DNA of 64,000 nucleotides from Lunatibacter salilacus (GCF_009797935.1 NZ_VOLC01000009.1:186001-250000); one strand, 5' to 3'; shown: positions 16,323-25,672, counted from the first letter of the stretch. Translations and numbers: made by a program. Notes: generated by a model from the sequence alone, not told the origin.

Positions 16323-19300
16323 ATGCCAGAAACAAACAATATAAATGTAGATATACTTGATGACTTAATCATTGGAAGAGTAGAACCCCAAATCTATGCT
16401 TTTACAACCGAAACAATACCGAATTATCTAAAAGTTGGCGATACCTACCGACCAATTGAAATGCGATTGAATGAATGGCGTAAATACTTCCCTAACCTTG
16501 AAAAGAAATTTGGAGATGTTGCAAAAGTTGATGACGAAACTTTTTTCAGAGATTATGCAGTTCATTTTTTTCTTGAAAACGAATTAAAAAGAAGTCGATT
16601 AAAGCCTAACGCTTTAAAAGGAATCCCATACTACTCAAATGAGTTTTTTGAAAACGCAACTGAGGAAGACCTGCAAGAAGCTATAGAAGATATAAAAAGC
16701 GGACATCAAAACAACGAATCAAAATATCAATATTATCGCTTTGATGAAAGCCATATTCCAATTACTCATACATACACAAGAATAGAAGAATATCCACTAC
16801 GACCCAATCAAAAAAAGACAGTAGATAATTTTCGTGTAGCTATAAATAAAGGCAGAACCAACTTGCTGATGTATGCAGTAATGCGTTTTGGTAAATCATT
16901 TACCTCAATGTCTTGTGCAGTTGCAATGGGAGCTAATTTGGTAGTTGTGGTTTCTGCGAAAGCTGATGTAAAAGAAGAATGGAAAAAAACGGTTGAAAGC
17001 CATATTAAATTTGATGGCTATTGTTTTTTAGATAGTAACGCTCTCTTATCAAGTGACAGTATCATTACCGAAAAGCAGAATGCAAATGAAAAAATCGTTT
17101 TATTTCTAACCTTACAAGACTTGCAAGGTGAAGAAATCAAAACCAAGCATAAAGAAGTTTTTGAAAATCAAATTGACTTATTGCTTATTGATGAAACCCA
17201 TTTTGGAGCAAGAGCAACCGAGTACGGAAAAGTCCTAAAAGAGGAAAATTTAAGTGCCAAAGAAATAAAAAGTGAATTAAAACTAAATGACAATACTTTA
17301 GACGATTTAGAAATTACCAATAAAGTTTTTAATGCGAAAATTCGCATTCATCTTTCGGGAACTCCTTATCGTATTTTGATGAATAGTGAGTTCACCAATG
17401 ATGATATTATTGCATTCTATCAATTCACAAATATTGCAGAAGACCAAGCACAATGGGATTTAGAAAATATAAATAAAGACGAAGTTAAAGAATGGGATAA
17501 CCCCTATTATGGTTTTCCTCAAATGATTCGTTTTGCTTTTAATCCCAATGAATCTTCCCGAAAAAAAATGGAAGAAATGAAAAAGAAAGGTGTAACCTAT
17601 GCTTTTTCAGAACTTTTTAGACCGCAATCAATAACCATAGACAAGGAAAATAAACTACATAAAAAATTCAAGTACGAAAAGGAAATTCTTGACTTGCTAA
17701 AAGTCATTGATGGTTCAGAAGAAGATGCCAATTTATTGAGTTTCTTAGATTACGACAAAATAAAAGAGGGCAAAATGTGCCGTCATATCGTTTGTGTTTT
17801 GCCTTACAGAGCATCTTGTGACGCATTGGAGGAATTAATCAAGAACAACAAATTTAAACATCTTAGCAATTACGAAATCATAAATATCTCAGGAGTTGAG
17901 AACGAAAAAAACTTCAAAGACACACAAGCAGTGCAAGCCAAAATAAAAAAATGTGAAAGTGAGAATGTAAAAACAATCACTTTAACAGTAAATAGAATGC
18001 TTACTGGTAGTACTGTTCCTGAATGGGATACTATGCTTTACCTAAAAGACACGGCTTCACCACAAGAATACGACCAGGCAATTTTTCGTTTACAAAATCA
18101 GTTCATAAAAATTTTTAAAGAGCCGAATGGTGATGTGGTCAAATTCAATATGAAACCACAAACTTTGTTGGTTGACTTTAACCCTAATAGAATGTTCCAA
18201 ATGCAGGAACATAAATCACAGATTTACAATGTAAATACTGAATCTAACGGAAACAGCAAATTAGAGGAACGAATCCGAAAAGAACTTGAAATATCTCCAA
18301 TTGTAGTGTTAAACAATAACAAAATTGTTCAAATACAGCCAGCTGATATTTTGGATGCTATTCGTAAATATTCGAGTAGTAGAAGCGTATTTGATGAAGC
18401 TACAACTATTTCAATTGATTATTCTTTGTTGGATATTGAAGCAATCAAAGCCGAAATTGAAAAACAAAATAAAATTGGTTCTCGTCAAGGATTAGAAATT
18501 CCGCCAGCAAAAGGCGAGGGAGACGAAATTGATGTAGATGATACTTTCGATAATGAGGAGGATGAAAATGAAGAAAATTCTAAATCAAAAGCAAAAGATG
18601 ATGAAGCTGTAAATGATTACAAAGGTCAATTTGCTATGTATTATGCAAGAATTTTATTCTTTGCATTTTTGACAGATTCAAGAGTTAAATCCTTACAAGA
18701 AATCATTAACCATATCAAGGATAATGCTGATAATTTGCGAATAGCTTCAAATTTAAGCCTTGAAACCATAATACTTGAATTGTTTCAAAAACATATCAAC
18801 CCATTTGTATTAAGTGAGTTGGATTATAAGATTCATAATATTAATTCATTGGCAAACGACACGGCAATTTCTCCAGTGGAAAGAGCAAGTAATGCAATGA
18901 AAAAATTCGGTCGTCTTTCAGAATGGGAAGTAGTAACTCCTGAAAGTGTTACCGATAGGATTCTTGATTCAATGCCAAATAATGCTATTTCAGAATCTAC
19001 ATTAATCATTGACATTGCTTCTAAACAGGGTGAATTTGTATATGCTGTTTATAGAAAATTCGGAAAAAATATAGCAAGTAATTTTTATTCTATTCCCACT
19101 TCTAAACTTACTTATGAATTCACAAGAAAAGTTTACAAACTGCTAGAATTAGATATTAATCTAATTGAACACAATTATACATCTTTAGATTTAATCAAAG
19201 AAAACACTTTGATTGAAGATGAAACCATTAAAATAAACAACAAGAAAATGAAGTTTAATGTAATCGTTGGCAATCCGCCTTATCAACAAAAAGAAGGGGG

Positions 19301-20282
19301 TGCAAATAGTAATACAGCTTTACCTATTTACAACCTCTTTGTGGAAATCGCTAAAAAGCAAAATCCTGAATACATATCTTTAATTATGCCAACTAGATGG
19401 TATGCTGGAGGAAGGGGATTAGACGATTTTAGAGATGAAATGTTGAATGACATTCATATTTCTGAATTACACGATTTTCTTAATCCTGAATTACTTTTTC
19501 AAAACATTAACAATAGAGGTGGTATTTGTCATTTCTTATGGGAAAAGGATTATGACAACACAAAGGATTTAACAAAGGTCTTTACTTATAATGAAGACTT
19601 AACGCCTAGCATTAAAAAAAGAAGCTTGAAAACTCAAAATTCAGATATATTAATCCGTCATAATATTGGTGTTTCTATAATCGAAAAAGTGAGCAAAAAC
19701 AAAAATTTTGAAACTTTATCAACTTATGTATCTGCTGCAAAAGCTTTCGGATTTAGAACATACTTTATAAAAGATGAAAAATTCAGGGCAAGTTCAAAGA
19801 ATCTTAAATATCCCATAACTTGCTACGGAAGAGCGAAATCAGTTGGCTATGTTGAAAAATCAGAAGTTTTATCTAATAAAAACTGGATTGATGTTTGGAA
19901 AGTTTATGTTCCAGAGTCGAATAATATCGGGACTGAATTAAATGATGACAACCAAAATTCATTTGTTGGTGAACCTGGGACAATTTGCACGGAAACTTAT
20001 TTGGTAATTGGTGCTGAATTATCCTTAGATAAAATATCAAGTAAAAATCTATCAAATTACTTGCGAACAAGTTTTGCTAGATTTATGCATAGCTTGGCAA
20101 AAATAAGCCAACACGGCACATCTAAAACATATCAATTTGTGCCACTTCAAAATTTCACTAAAAATTCAGATATAGACTGGACTAAATCGACAAATGAAAT
20201 TGACAGGCAATTATATGCAAAGTATAAACTGACCAATGAAGAAATTGAGTTTATTGAAAGTATGATAAAACCAATGGCTTAG
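16323..20282 (+). CDS. GIY-YIG / SF2 helicase / N6-adenine methylase fusion restriction enzyme
   Basis: A 1319-residue multidomain protein. The N-terminus (about residues 20-100) looks like a GIY-YIG nuclease: QIYAFTT, then YLKVGDTYRPIEMRLNEWRK. A superfamily 2 helicase follows: a motif I variant MRFGKSFTS near 186, DETH motif II near 290, LSGTPYR near 344 and QAIFRLQNQF near 585. After an acidic linker (about 735-765) comes an Eco57I-like methylase with a motif I-like IDIASKQGEFVYA near 895 and catalytic NPPY near 983. The remainder (to 1319) probably holds target recognition. Cutting, translocation and methylation in one chain fits a type IIG/ISP-like restriction enzyme. Nuclease activity is inferred from motifs only. 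Confidence 0.85.
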   Translation: MPETNNINVDILDDLIIGRVEPQIYAFTTETIPNYLKVGDTYRPIEMRLNEWRKYFPNLEKKFGDVAKVDDETFFRDYAVHFFLENELKRSRLKPNALKGIPYYSNEFFENATEEDLQEAIEDIKSGHQNNESKYQYYRFDESHIPITHTYTRIEEYPLRPNQKKTVDNFRVAINKGRTNLLMYAVMRFGKSFTSMSCAVAMGANLVVVVSAKADVKEEWKKTVESHIKFDGYCFLDSNALLSSDSIITEKQNANEKIVLFLTLQDLQGEEIKTKHKEVFENQIDLLLIDETHFGARATEYGKVLKEENLSAKEIKSELKLNDNTLDDLEITNKVFNAKIRIHLSGTPYRILMNSEFTNDDIIAFYQFTNIAEDQAQWDLENINKDEVKEWDNPYYGFPQMIRFAFNPNESSRKKMEEMKKKGVTYAFSELFRPQSITIDKENKLHKKFKYEKEILDLLKVIDGSEEDANLLSFLDYDKIKEGKMCRHIVCVLPYRASCDALEELIKNNKFKHLSNYEIINISGVENEKNFKDTQAVQAKIKKCESENVKTITLTVNRMLTGSTVPEWDTMLYLKDTASPQEYDQAIFRLQNQFIKIFKEPNGDVVKFNMKPQTLLVDFNPNRMFQMQEHKSQIYNVNTESNGNSKLEERIRKELEISPIVVLNNNKIVQIQPADILDAIRKYSSSRSVFDEATTISIDYSLLDIEAIKAEIEKQNKIGSRQGLEIPPAKGEGDEIDVDDTFDNEEDENEENSKSKAKDDEAVNDYKGQFAMYYARILFFAFLTDSRVKSLQEIINHIKDNADNLRIASNLSLETIILELFQKHINPFVLSELDYKIHNINSLANDTAISPVERASNAMKKFGRLSEWEVVTPESVTDRILDSMPNNAISESTLIIDIASKQGEFVYAVYRKFGKNIASNFYSIPTSKLTYEFTRKVYKLLELDINLIEHNYTSLDLIKENTLIEDETIKINNKKMKFNVIVGNPPYQQKEGGANSNTALPIYNLFVEIAKKQNPEYISLIMPTRWYAGGRGLDDFRDEMLNDIHISELHDFLNPELLFQNINNRGGICHFLWEKDYDNTKDLTKVFTYNEDLTPSIKKRSLKTQNSDILIRHNIGVSIIEKVSKNKNFETLSTYVSAAKAFGFRTYFIKDEKFRASSKNLKYPITCYGRAKSVGYVEKSEVLSNKNWIDVWKVYVPESNNIGTELNDDNQNSFVGEPGTICTETYLVIGAELSLDKISSKNLSNYLRTSFARFMHSLAKISQHGTSKTYQFVPLQNFTKNSDIDWTKSTNEIDRQLYAKYKLTNEEIEFIESMIKPMA

Positions 20283-20328
20283 TAAATTAAGGGATAATGA
20301 ATAATAATTTTTAAAGCGTTTTAGAAGA

Positions 20329-20784
20329 ATGGCAAATGAAGTAACCATATATTTTGATAGTCCAAAATTGTTTGAATCAAACAACATAAAGCCCTTAAAT
20401 GGAATTGCAGGTTTATACTTCATTTTTAGCCAATCTATTGAAATTCAATATCCTTTTCAAAAGTCTAAACTTTTGTATATCGGTATGAGTGAAAGAAGAA
20501 CCAATAGCATTGGAAATCGTTTGTTGGGTCATTTTGATGGTAAATCAAAAAATCTTGGTTTAGTTAATTACAGAAAAGTTGAACCTTTATTTTTTACATA
20601 CATCAATTTTGAAATGCTTAAAAGTTTATGGCAATTCAGAATTGAAGATTTAGAAAGTTATTTCATTTTAGATTTTGTTGAACAATTTGGAGTTTACCCT
20701 ATTTGCAATAACAAATCGGGATTTGAAATTCAAAACCAAACATTAACATCTAGTTTTAAAATTGACTGGAAATATTTTAAATAA
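20329..20784 (+). CDS. Small GIY-YIG nuclease
   Basis: A 151-residue protein with a complete GIY-YIG pattern: GLYFIF near residue 27, LLYIGMS near 47, an arginine helix (NRLLGHFDG near 63-71), the catalytic glutamate in DLESYFIL near 108 and a C-terminal PICNNKSG. The family is a single-metal endonuclease fold. It follows the restriction fusion by 46 nt and precedes the small protein and SMC-like ATPase. It is a plausible effector for the ATPase, or a second nuclease of the restriction system. The domain call is good; the partner is inference. Confidence 0.8.
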   Translation: MANEVTIYFDSPKLFESNNIKPLNGIAGLYFIFSQSIEIQYPFQKSKLLYIGMSERRTNSIGNRLLGHFDGKSKNLGLVNYRKVEPLFFTYINFEMLKSLWQFRIEDLESYFILDFVEQFGVYPICNNKSGFEIQNQTLTSSFKIDWKYFK

Positions 20785-20791
20785 TGGCACT

Positions 20792-20974
20792 ATGGAAGAT
20801 AAAGTAAAATCCGGTAAAGAAATATTAGATGATTTTTTTGATGGCATTGAGGAAATCGAAAATGTTGATAAAGACATTGCAAAGATGTTGTCGAAACTGT
20901 ATCAAGAGGATAAATTGACGGACACCAATGTTAAAAATGAACTTCAAAAACTAAGAGATGGAAACAAAAATTAA
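20792..20974 (+). CDS. Small acidic helical protein before the SMC-like ATPase
   Basis: A 60-residue protein from the ATG at 20792 (MEDKVKSGKEILDDFFDGIE). The frame also extends to a TTG at 20762, but that part overlaps the GIY-YIG gene. It is entirely helical and charged with no known motif. Its last 17 nt overlap the start of the ATPase gene, so translation is coupled. I do not recognise a family. Small proteins encoded next to SMC-like defence ATPases often act as subunits, so that role is suggested by position only. Confidence 0.6.
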   Translation: MEDKVKSGKEILDDFFDGIEEIENVDKDIAKMLSKLYQEDKLTDTNVKNELQKLRDGNKN

Positions 20975-23393
20975 TACAATTTCCATCAAAGGAATAAGAG
21001 GTGCTAAAAACGTTTTAGAATTACCCCTAAATGGTAGGTCAATTGTTTTATATGGAGACAATGGAACAGGAAAAAGCAGTATATCTGATGCGATTGAATG
21101 GTTTTATACTAATCGTGTAGAACATTTATCAAGCAATAGCGAAATTGATTTAAAAGATGCTTTACGAAACTCATCTCTTAAAACTGATGATGTTTCGGAA
21201 GTAGCCGTATCGTTTGTAAAAGAAACTGCCTTAGATTGTTCTAAATCACTTTTCAACAAACGAGATAAATTGATAACTGAATTTTCAAATGTTAGTGATG
21301 ATTTTAAAAATTACTTAGAGGAATCAAAAGAAGAGAATCTTTTATTACGCTATCAATACCTAACCAATTTTATTGACAACACTAAAAGCGACAAGCTAAA
21401 ATATTTATCTGATATTATTGGTTTTGGAGAAGTAACAAAGAAAAAAGAGGTTCTGAAAAAAAGTTGGAATTCGATAAAAACGGAAATTAAAAACCAAAAT
21501 TTTGAAGCTCAAATAAATACTCAAAAAGGAGTTTTAATTGAAAAATTAGGAGCAGCAATTAGCCAAGAAGAAAACTTAATTGAGGTTATCAATGAAAAAA
21601 TAAAGCCTTTAAAAACAGGCATTGTGGTTAAAGAAATAAAGGACATTGATAAAGTTTTAACTCACTTAAAAAATGCTACAAATAATAAACTGAATAAAGA
21701 GTTGGCGTTTTTAGAAAAGTCAAATTCAGTTATCAGTACGCTCAAAGCTGAAATAGAATTTATAAATACAGAATACGAAAAATACTATCATGAGTTTGAG
21801 ATAATTGCCAATGATGTTGAAAGCATTATGCAAACATTTTTAGGCGAATTACTGAAAACTGGAGATGCAGTTTTATCTAAAAAATATCATAAAGACGAAA
21901 GTTGCCCGCTTTGTTTACAACCGAAAAGTATTGATGAACTTCGCTTAGAAATAGCTGAAAGGTTAAAAGAAATTGAAGAATCGACAAAGAAGAAAGCATC
22001 TTTTGATAAAGCGAAGCAATTAATCCAATCTATAACTGTTGAACGCATAAAAAGATTAGATACCATTTTTTCAGAGACACTAATCGAATCGGAAGATTAT
22101 AAATACATCAAAACAGGGTTTGAAGACTTAAAGAAAAAAGTAAATGAGTTTCAAAAATCAAGTTTAGAAAAAGTTACTTCTGGAAATAAAACACCTAAAA
22201 TCGATACCATCAAATTAGAATTAACTGATTTTGACTTTCAAGAAAAAATAACCATAAGAATCAAGCAAATACAAGACATTTTCAAAAAGGACAATTCAGC
22301 AGTTCTTTATTCAAATATTTCTGCTTCTAAGGATGCTTTTTTGAAAATTCAGCAATTTGATAAGCAGAAAATAATACTTGAAAAACAACAAAAATCGTTA
22401 GAGATTATTTATAATGAATTTGTAAAAAAGCAAAAAGAAGGACTTGAAAATTTCATTTCAACTTTTTCTGGCAAAATAAATGAGTACTACCAATATATGA
22501 ATCCTGGCGAACCTTTTCAGGACATTGCAATTGAAACTATTGGAGAAGAAGACGAATTAATAGGAATAACGATTAAATACAAATACAACGGAAATTGGGT
22601 TTTTCCTCCACAAAAATACTTTAGTGAATCTCATTTGAATTGCTTTGGAATTTCATTCTTTTTAGCTTCTGTAGATGCTTTTAACACCAAAAATAAGTTC
22701 ATTGTTTTAGATGACGTAATTTCAAGTTTTGACTCCAACCATAGAAAGAAATTTGCAGAATTAATATTTGAAAAGTTTTCCAAATATCAAATCATATTGC
22801 TTACTCACGAGGAAGATTGGTTTACAAACTTTGTAAGCCCGTTAGCAAAAACTAAAAATTGGATTATAAATGAAATTAAATGGTCAGAGGATAAGGGAAC
22901 TCATTTTGATGAAGAGCCAAATGACCTTAAAGAGAGGATTGAAAAATGTATTGCAGAAAGCAAAATAGATGATTTAGGAAATCCAATCCGTAGGTATTTA
23001 GAGTTTTCCTTAAAGGAAATTGCGTTTAATATTGAAGCAAAAGTGGCATTTAATTATAACAGCACAAATGAACACAGAATGCCACACGAATTAATTACTC
23101 GCATAAAATCAGAAATTAAAATTTGCAGTCCAGAGTTAAAAGACAAGTTTACGCTAATAGATAATATTCTTGCATCCCCCATCTTAAATAACTTATCTCA
23201 CGCAAGTACATTCAATCCTAAAATTGGGGATTTAAGAGCATTTTGGAAAGACATTAAAGAACTAGAAGGAATATTTATTTGTGGAGATATTGAATGTAAA
23301 AGACCAATGGTATCACTTAGGAATTATGACACAGTTGCAAAGAAAATTAGATGTGGTTGTGACAAAACAAAATACGAATGGAGCAAGAAATAA
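20958..23393 (+). CDS. SMC/Rad50-like AAA ATPase with zinc-hook motif
   Basis: An 811-residue ATPase of the RecF/SMC/AAA_23 type. Walker A is GDNGTGKSS at about residues 33-41. Long coiled coils run from about 100 to 540, with a CPLC zinc-hook motif near 315. An ABC-signature-like SESHLNCFGISFFLA lies near 555 and Walker B/D-loop FIVLDDVISSFDSNHR near 581-596, followed by LLTHEEDWF. A C-terminal extension of about 180 residues ends in paired cysteines (CGDIEC near 774, CGC near 798) that could form a zinc ribbon. Such proteins sense DNA ends or replication intermediates; many defence systems (Lamassu, RloC, Gabija-like) use related ATPases. It is the last gene of the operon. Confidence 0.85.
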   Translation: METKINTISIKGIRGAKNVLELPLNGRSIVLYGDNGTGKSSISDAIEWFYTNRVEHLSSNSEIDLKDALRNSSLKTDDVSEVAVSFVKETALDCSKSLFNKRDKLITEFSNVSDDFKNYLEESKEENLLLRYQYLTNFIDNTKSDKLKYLSDIIGFGEVTKKKEVLKKSWNSIKTEIKNQNFEAQINTQKGVLIEKLGAAISQEENLIEVINEKIKPLKTGIVVKEIKDIDKVLTHLKNATNNKLNKELAFLEKSNSVISTLKAEIEFINTEYEKYYHEFEIIANDVESIMQTFLGELLKTGDAVLSKKYHKDESCPLCLQPKSIDELRLEIAERLKEIEESTKKKASFDKAKQLIQSITVERIKRLDTIFSETLIESEDYKYIKTGFEDLKKKVNEFQKSSLEKVTSGNKTPKIDTIKLELTDFDFQEKITIRIKQIQDIFKKDNSAVLYSNISASKDAFLKIQQFDKQKIILEKQQKSLEIIYNEFVKKQKEGLENFISTFSGKINEYYQYMNPGEPFQDIAIETIGEEDELIGITIKYKYNGNWVFPPQKYFSESHLNCFGISFFLASVDAFNTKNKFIVLDDVISSFDSNHRKKFAELIFEKFSKYQIILLTHEEDWFTNFVSPLAKTKNWIINEIKWSEDKGTHFDEEPNDLKERIEKCIAESKIDDLGNPIRRYLEFSLKEIAFNIEAKVAFNYNSTNEHRMPHELITRIKSEIKICSPELKDKFTLIDNILASPILNNLSHASTFNPKIGDLRAFWKDIKELEGIFICGDIECKRPMVSLRNYDTVAKKIRCGCDKTKYEWSKK

Positions 23394-23513
23394 CACCCAC
23401 GCTAAAAGCCATACACATTTGCAATTCGCACCAGCCAACGCACCGCCAAAAATTGCAAAAGAGTATGTCTTTGCCAACGCTGACCGACAAACAGGACGAA
23501 AAAGAACACCGAA

Positions 23514-23651
23514 GCGATAACATCACCTATACGCAAGCAGGGGTTTCGTGCTTCTTAGGACAGGAAAGTGCTAAATTTAAAGTTCAGTTCTTCGTAGGAA
23601 GTTTAGTGGTTAAAATCCCTGCCTGCGTATAGCTGAGAACCGTTATATGCC
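23514..23651 (+). other. attC-like site A
   Basis: R'' GCGATAAC (23514-23521) and R' GTTATATGCC (23642-23651) bound a 138-nt imperfect palindrome. Inner arms are TATACGCAAGCAGGG and CCCTGCCTGCGTATA. The R' strand reverse-complements GGCATATAAC at 24637-24646, the R'' of the next site. This fits an integron cassette recombination site. It follows the ATPase stop by about 120 nt. Confidence 0.85.
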
Positions 23652-23670
23652 ACTTTAGGACGACACGACA

Positions 23671-24645
23671 ATGAAAGAACAGATAGAAAAAATATTGCCA
23701 ACTGACGACAAAAAACGGAAAGGGATTTCGGTCGGACTGACTGTTATCATTTCAGGACTTTTGACACTTTGGGGCATTTACGGAATTGGACAATATGGAA
23801 TTGCCTTGTTCATTTTGACACCTCTTTTCATTGGTGCGGGTTCGACAATTTTATATGGACTAAAAAAAGAAATAACAAAAAAAGAAGCGTGGCAAATTGG
23901 TTTTTTGACACTTGGAGTTTTTACGGCAGGACTTTTAGTTTTTGCAATTGAAGGTGTAATATGCATTGCAATGGCAGCACCAATCGGACTTTTGTTGACT
24001 TGGGTTGGTAGTTTAATTGGTTATGCAATAATCAACAAGACACCAGACAACGCACCAACAACAATGCTGATTTTAATTGGTATCATTCCGACAATGGCGT
24101 TCATAGAAAAAGATAATGAGCCAACCTTGACTTCAGTTGTAACTTCAATAGAAATTAACGCAGACCCACAGACAGTTTGGAAAAACGTTGTTGAGTTTCC
24201 GCAACTTGACGAGCCGACCGAATTTATTTTTAAGACAGGAATTGCATATCCGATAGACGCAAAAATTGAAGGAACAGGAGTTGGTGCAGTTAGACACTGC
24301 AATTTTACGACAGGCAGTTTTGTAGAACCAATCACAGTTTGGGACGAACCACATCTTTTAAAATTTGACGTTGTTGAGCAACCTGAACCAATGAAAGAAT
24401 TAAGTTTTTGGGACATTGACGCACCGCATTTACACGACTATTTTGTTTCTAAACAAGGACAATTCAAATTGACAGAATTACCAAATGGAAACACACTTTT
24501 AGAAGGAACGACTTGGTATTATCACAATATACGACCGACATTTTATTGGCAATTATGGAGTGACCATATCATTCACAAAATACACCAACGAGTATTGACA
24601 CATATAAAGAAAAACGCTGAGAATGAAGAGAAAAGCGGCATATAA
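23671..24645 (+). CDS. Polytopic membrane protein with C-terminal SRPBCC domain
   Basis: A 324-residue protein. The N-terminal half has four to five transmembrane helices (about residues 20-40, 43-63, 77-97, 101-121 and 132-146). The C-terminal half (about 155-315) is a START/SRPBCC-like ligand-binding domain beginning VVTSIEINADPQTVWKNVVE, the usual opening of that fold, with an internal VGAVRHCNFTTGSFVEPI. The ligand is unknown. It is the only gene of its cassette: it starts 20 nt after the preceding attC, and its stop codon lies inside the R'' arm of its own attC. Such minimal spacing is normal for integron cassettes. Confidence 0.8.
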   Translation: MKEQIEKILPTDDKKRKGISVGLTVIISGLLTLWGIYGIGQYGIALFILTPLFIGAGSTILYGLKKEITKKEAWQIGFLTLGVFTAGLLVFAIEGVICIAMAAPIGLLLTWVGSLIGYAIINKTPDNAPTTMLILIGIIPTMAFIEKDNEPTLTSVVTSIEINADPQTVWKNVVEFPQLDEPTEFIFKTGIAYPIDAKIEGTGVGAVRHCNFTTGSFVEPITVWDEPHLLKFDVVEQPEPMKELSFWDIDAPHLHDYFVSKQGQFKLTELPNGNTLLEGTTWYYHNIRPTFYWQLWSDHIIHKIHQRVLTHIKKNAENEEKSGI

Positions 24646-24771
24646 CAGCACCTACCCAAAAGGCGGGGTTTCGTGTTCCAAAGACAGTTTTGTGGTTAAT
24701 CAAACATTAGTTTTTCAAATCAAGTTTTGTGCTAAAAGTCCCGCCCTTCGGGTAGCTGCGAAACGTTATGC
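24637..24771 (+). other. attC-like site B
   Basis: R'' GGCATATAAC (24637-24646) and R' GTTATGC (24765-24771) bound a 135-nt imperfect palindrome. Inner arms are CTACCCAAAAGGCGGG and CCCGCCCTTCGGGTAG. Its R' strand pairs with GCATAAC at 25685-25691. Confidence 0.88.
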
Positions 24772-24853
24772 ACCATTCTAGAAAAGAGTGACATAGGCGA
24801 AAAAAAAAATGCAAGAAATGTTGTAAATTCGTAGAAGTTTAAGACCAAATTAT

Positions 24854-25075
24854 ATGTTTAACACAATCGAAATTGACAGAAATAATCTGACCATAATGGG
24901 AGTGAAATTTTCAGATTTGAAAACATTAGAAAGCACTGCGAATGCCTTAGGAAGTAATATGTTTGAAGGTTTTAAACCAACACCGAAAGGAATTGAAATA
25001 ATAAGAGACTATGTAATGGGAAAAATTTCATTGAGCGAGTTAGTGAAATTTGGAAAAGAAAAGGCATATGTCTAA
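24854..25075 (+). CDS. VbhA-type antitoxin of a Fic toxin
   Basis: A 73-residue protein ending GKISLSELVKFGKEKAYV. Residues near 34-39 read SNMFEG, which fits the Fic inhibitory motif (S/T)xxxE(G/N) of class I antitoxins; its glutamate blocks ATP binding in the Fic active site. The C-terminal half resembles the VbhA helix bundle. It overlaps the Fic gene start by 8 nt, so the two are translated together. The antitoxin is intact while the toxin is frameshifted. Confidence 0.75.
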   Translation: MFNTIEIDRNNLTIMGVKFSDLKTLESTANALGSNMFEGFKPTPKGIEIIRDYVMGKISLSELVKFGKEKAYV

Positions 25076-25672
25076 TTCCTATAAATATTTAGACCCTGAC
25101 TACACTTACACAGACCCAAAAACAGGAATTTTAAGAAATCTCCAAGATATTACTGAATCCGACGTATTACTTTTTGTTGAAAGTGGTGCCGTCACAAAAC
25201 GACTGCAACAGATTTACGAAAATCCGATAAAAATTAAAACCATTGAAAGTCTTTTTGAAATTCATAAGCACTTATTTCAAGACATTTACGATTGGGCAGG
25301 TAAAAAAGGATTGTTGAGATAAGTAAAGACGGTAAGCAATTTTTTCCAACGACACATTTCGACAATGCCTCTAGATTCATTAACAGCTTAATAGTTGATT
25401 TCAAGAAAATCCCAAAAGACAACAAAAAACAATTAGCTGAAAAATTGGCGGAAATTTTAGACAATGTTAACTACTTACATCCATTTAGAGAAGGAAATGG
25501 ACGAACACAAAGAGAGTTTTTAAGATTAATAGCGTTAGAAAAAGGATTGAATTTAAACCTCAACCCTCCCGACAATAAAAGTGTTTTTGAAAGATATATG
25601 AAAGGGACCGTTGAGAGTGATTTAACAACTTTGACTGAGCTGATTTTTGAATTAATTGAACCCAAAAGCTGA
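25068..25672 (+). pseudogene. Fic-domain toxin, frameshifted
   Basis: From the ATG at 25068 the frame encodes MSNSYKYLDPDYTYTDPKTG and reaches DIYDWAGKKG before stopping at 25320-25322. The downstream frame resumes with IVEISKDGKQFFPTTHFDNA and carries the complete Fic motif HPFREGNGRTQREF near 25480-25521, ending at 25672. One missing A in the AAAAAA run near 25305 explains the break, since GKKRIVEIS is the expected sequence. Joined, the protein is about 200 residues, normal for VbhT-like Fic AMP-transferases. It is probably inactive unless the ribosome slips on the A-run, or unless the base is a sequencing error. Confidence 0.82.
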
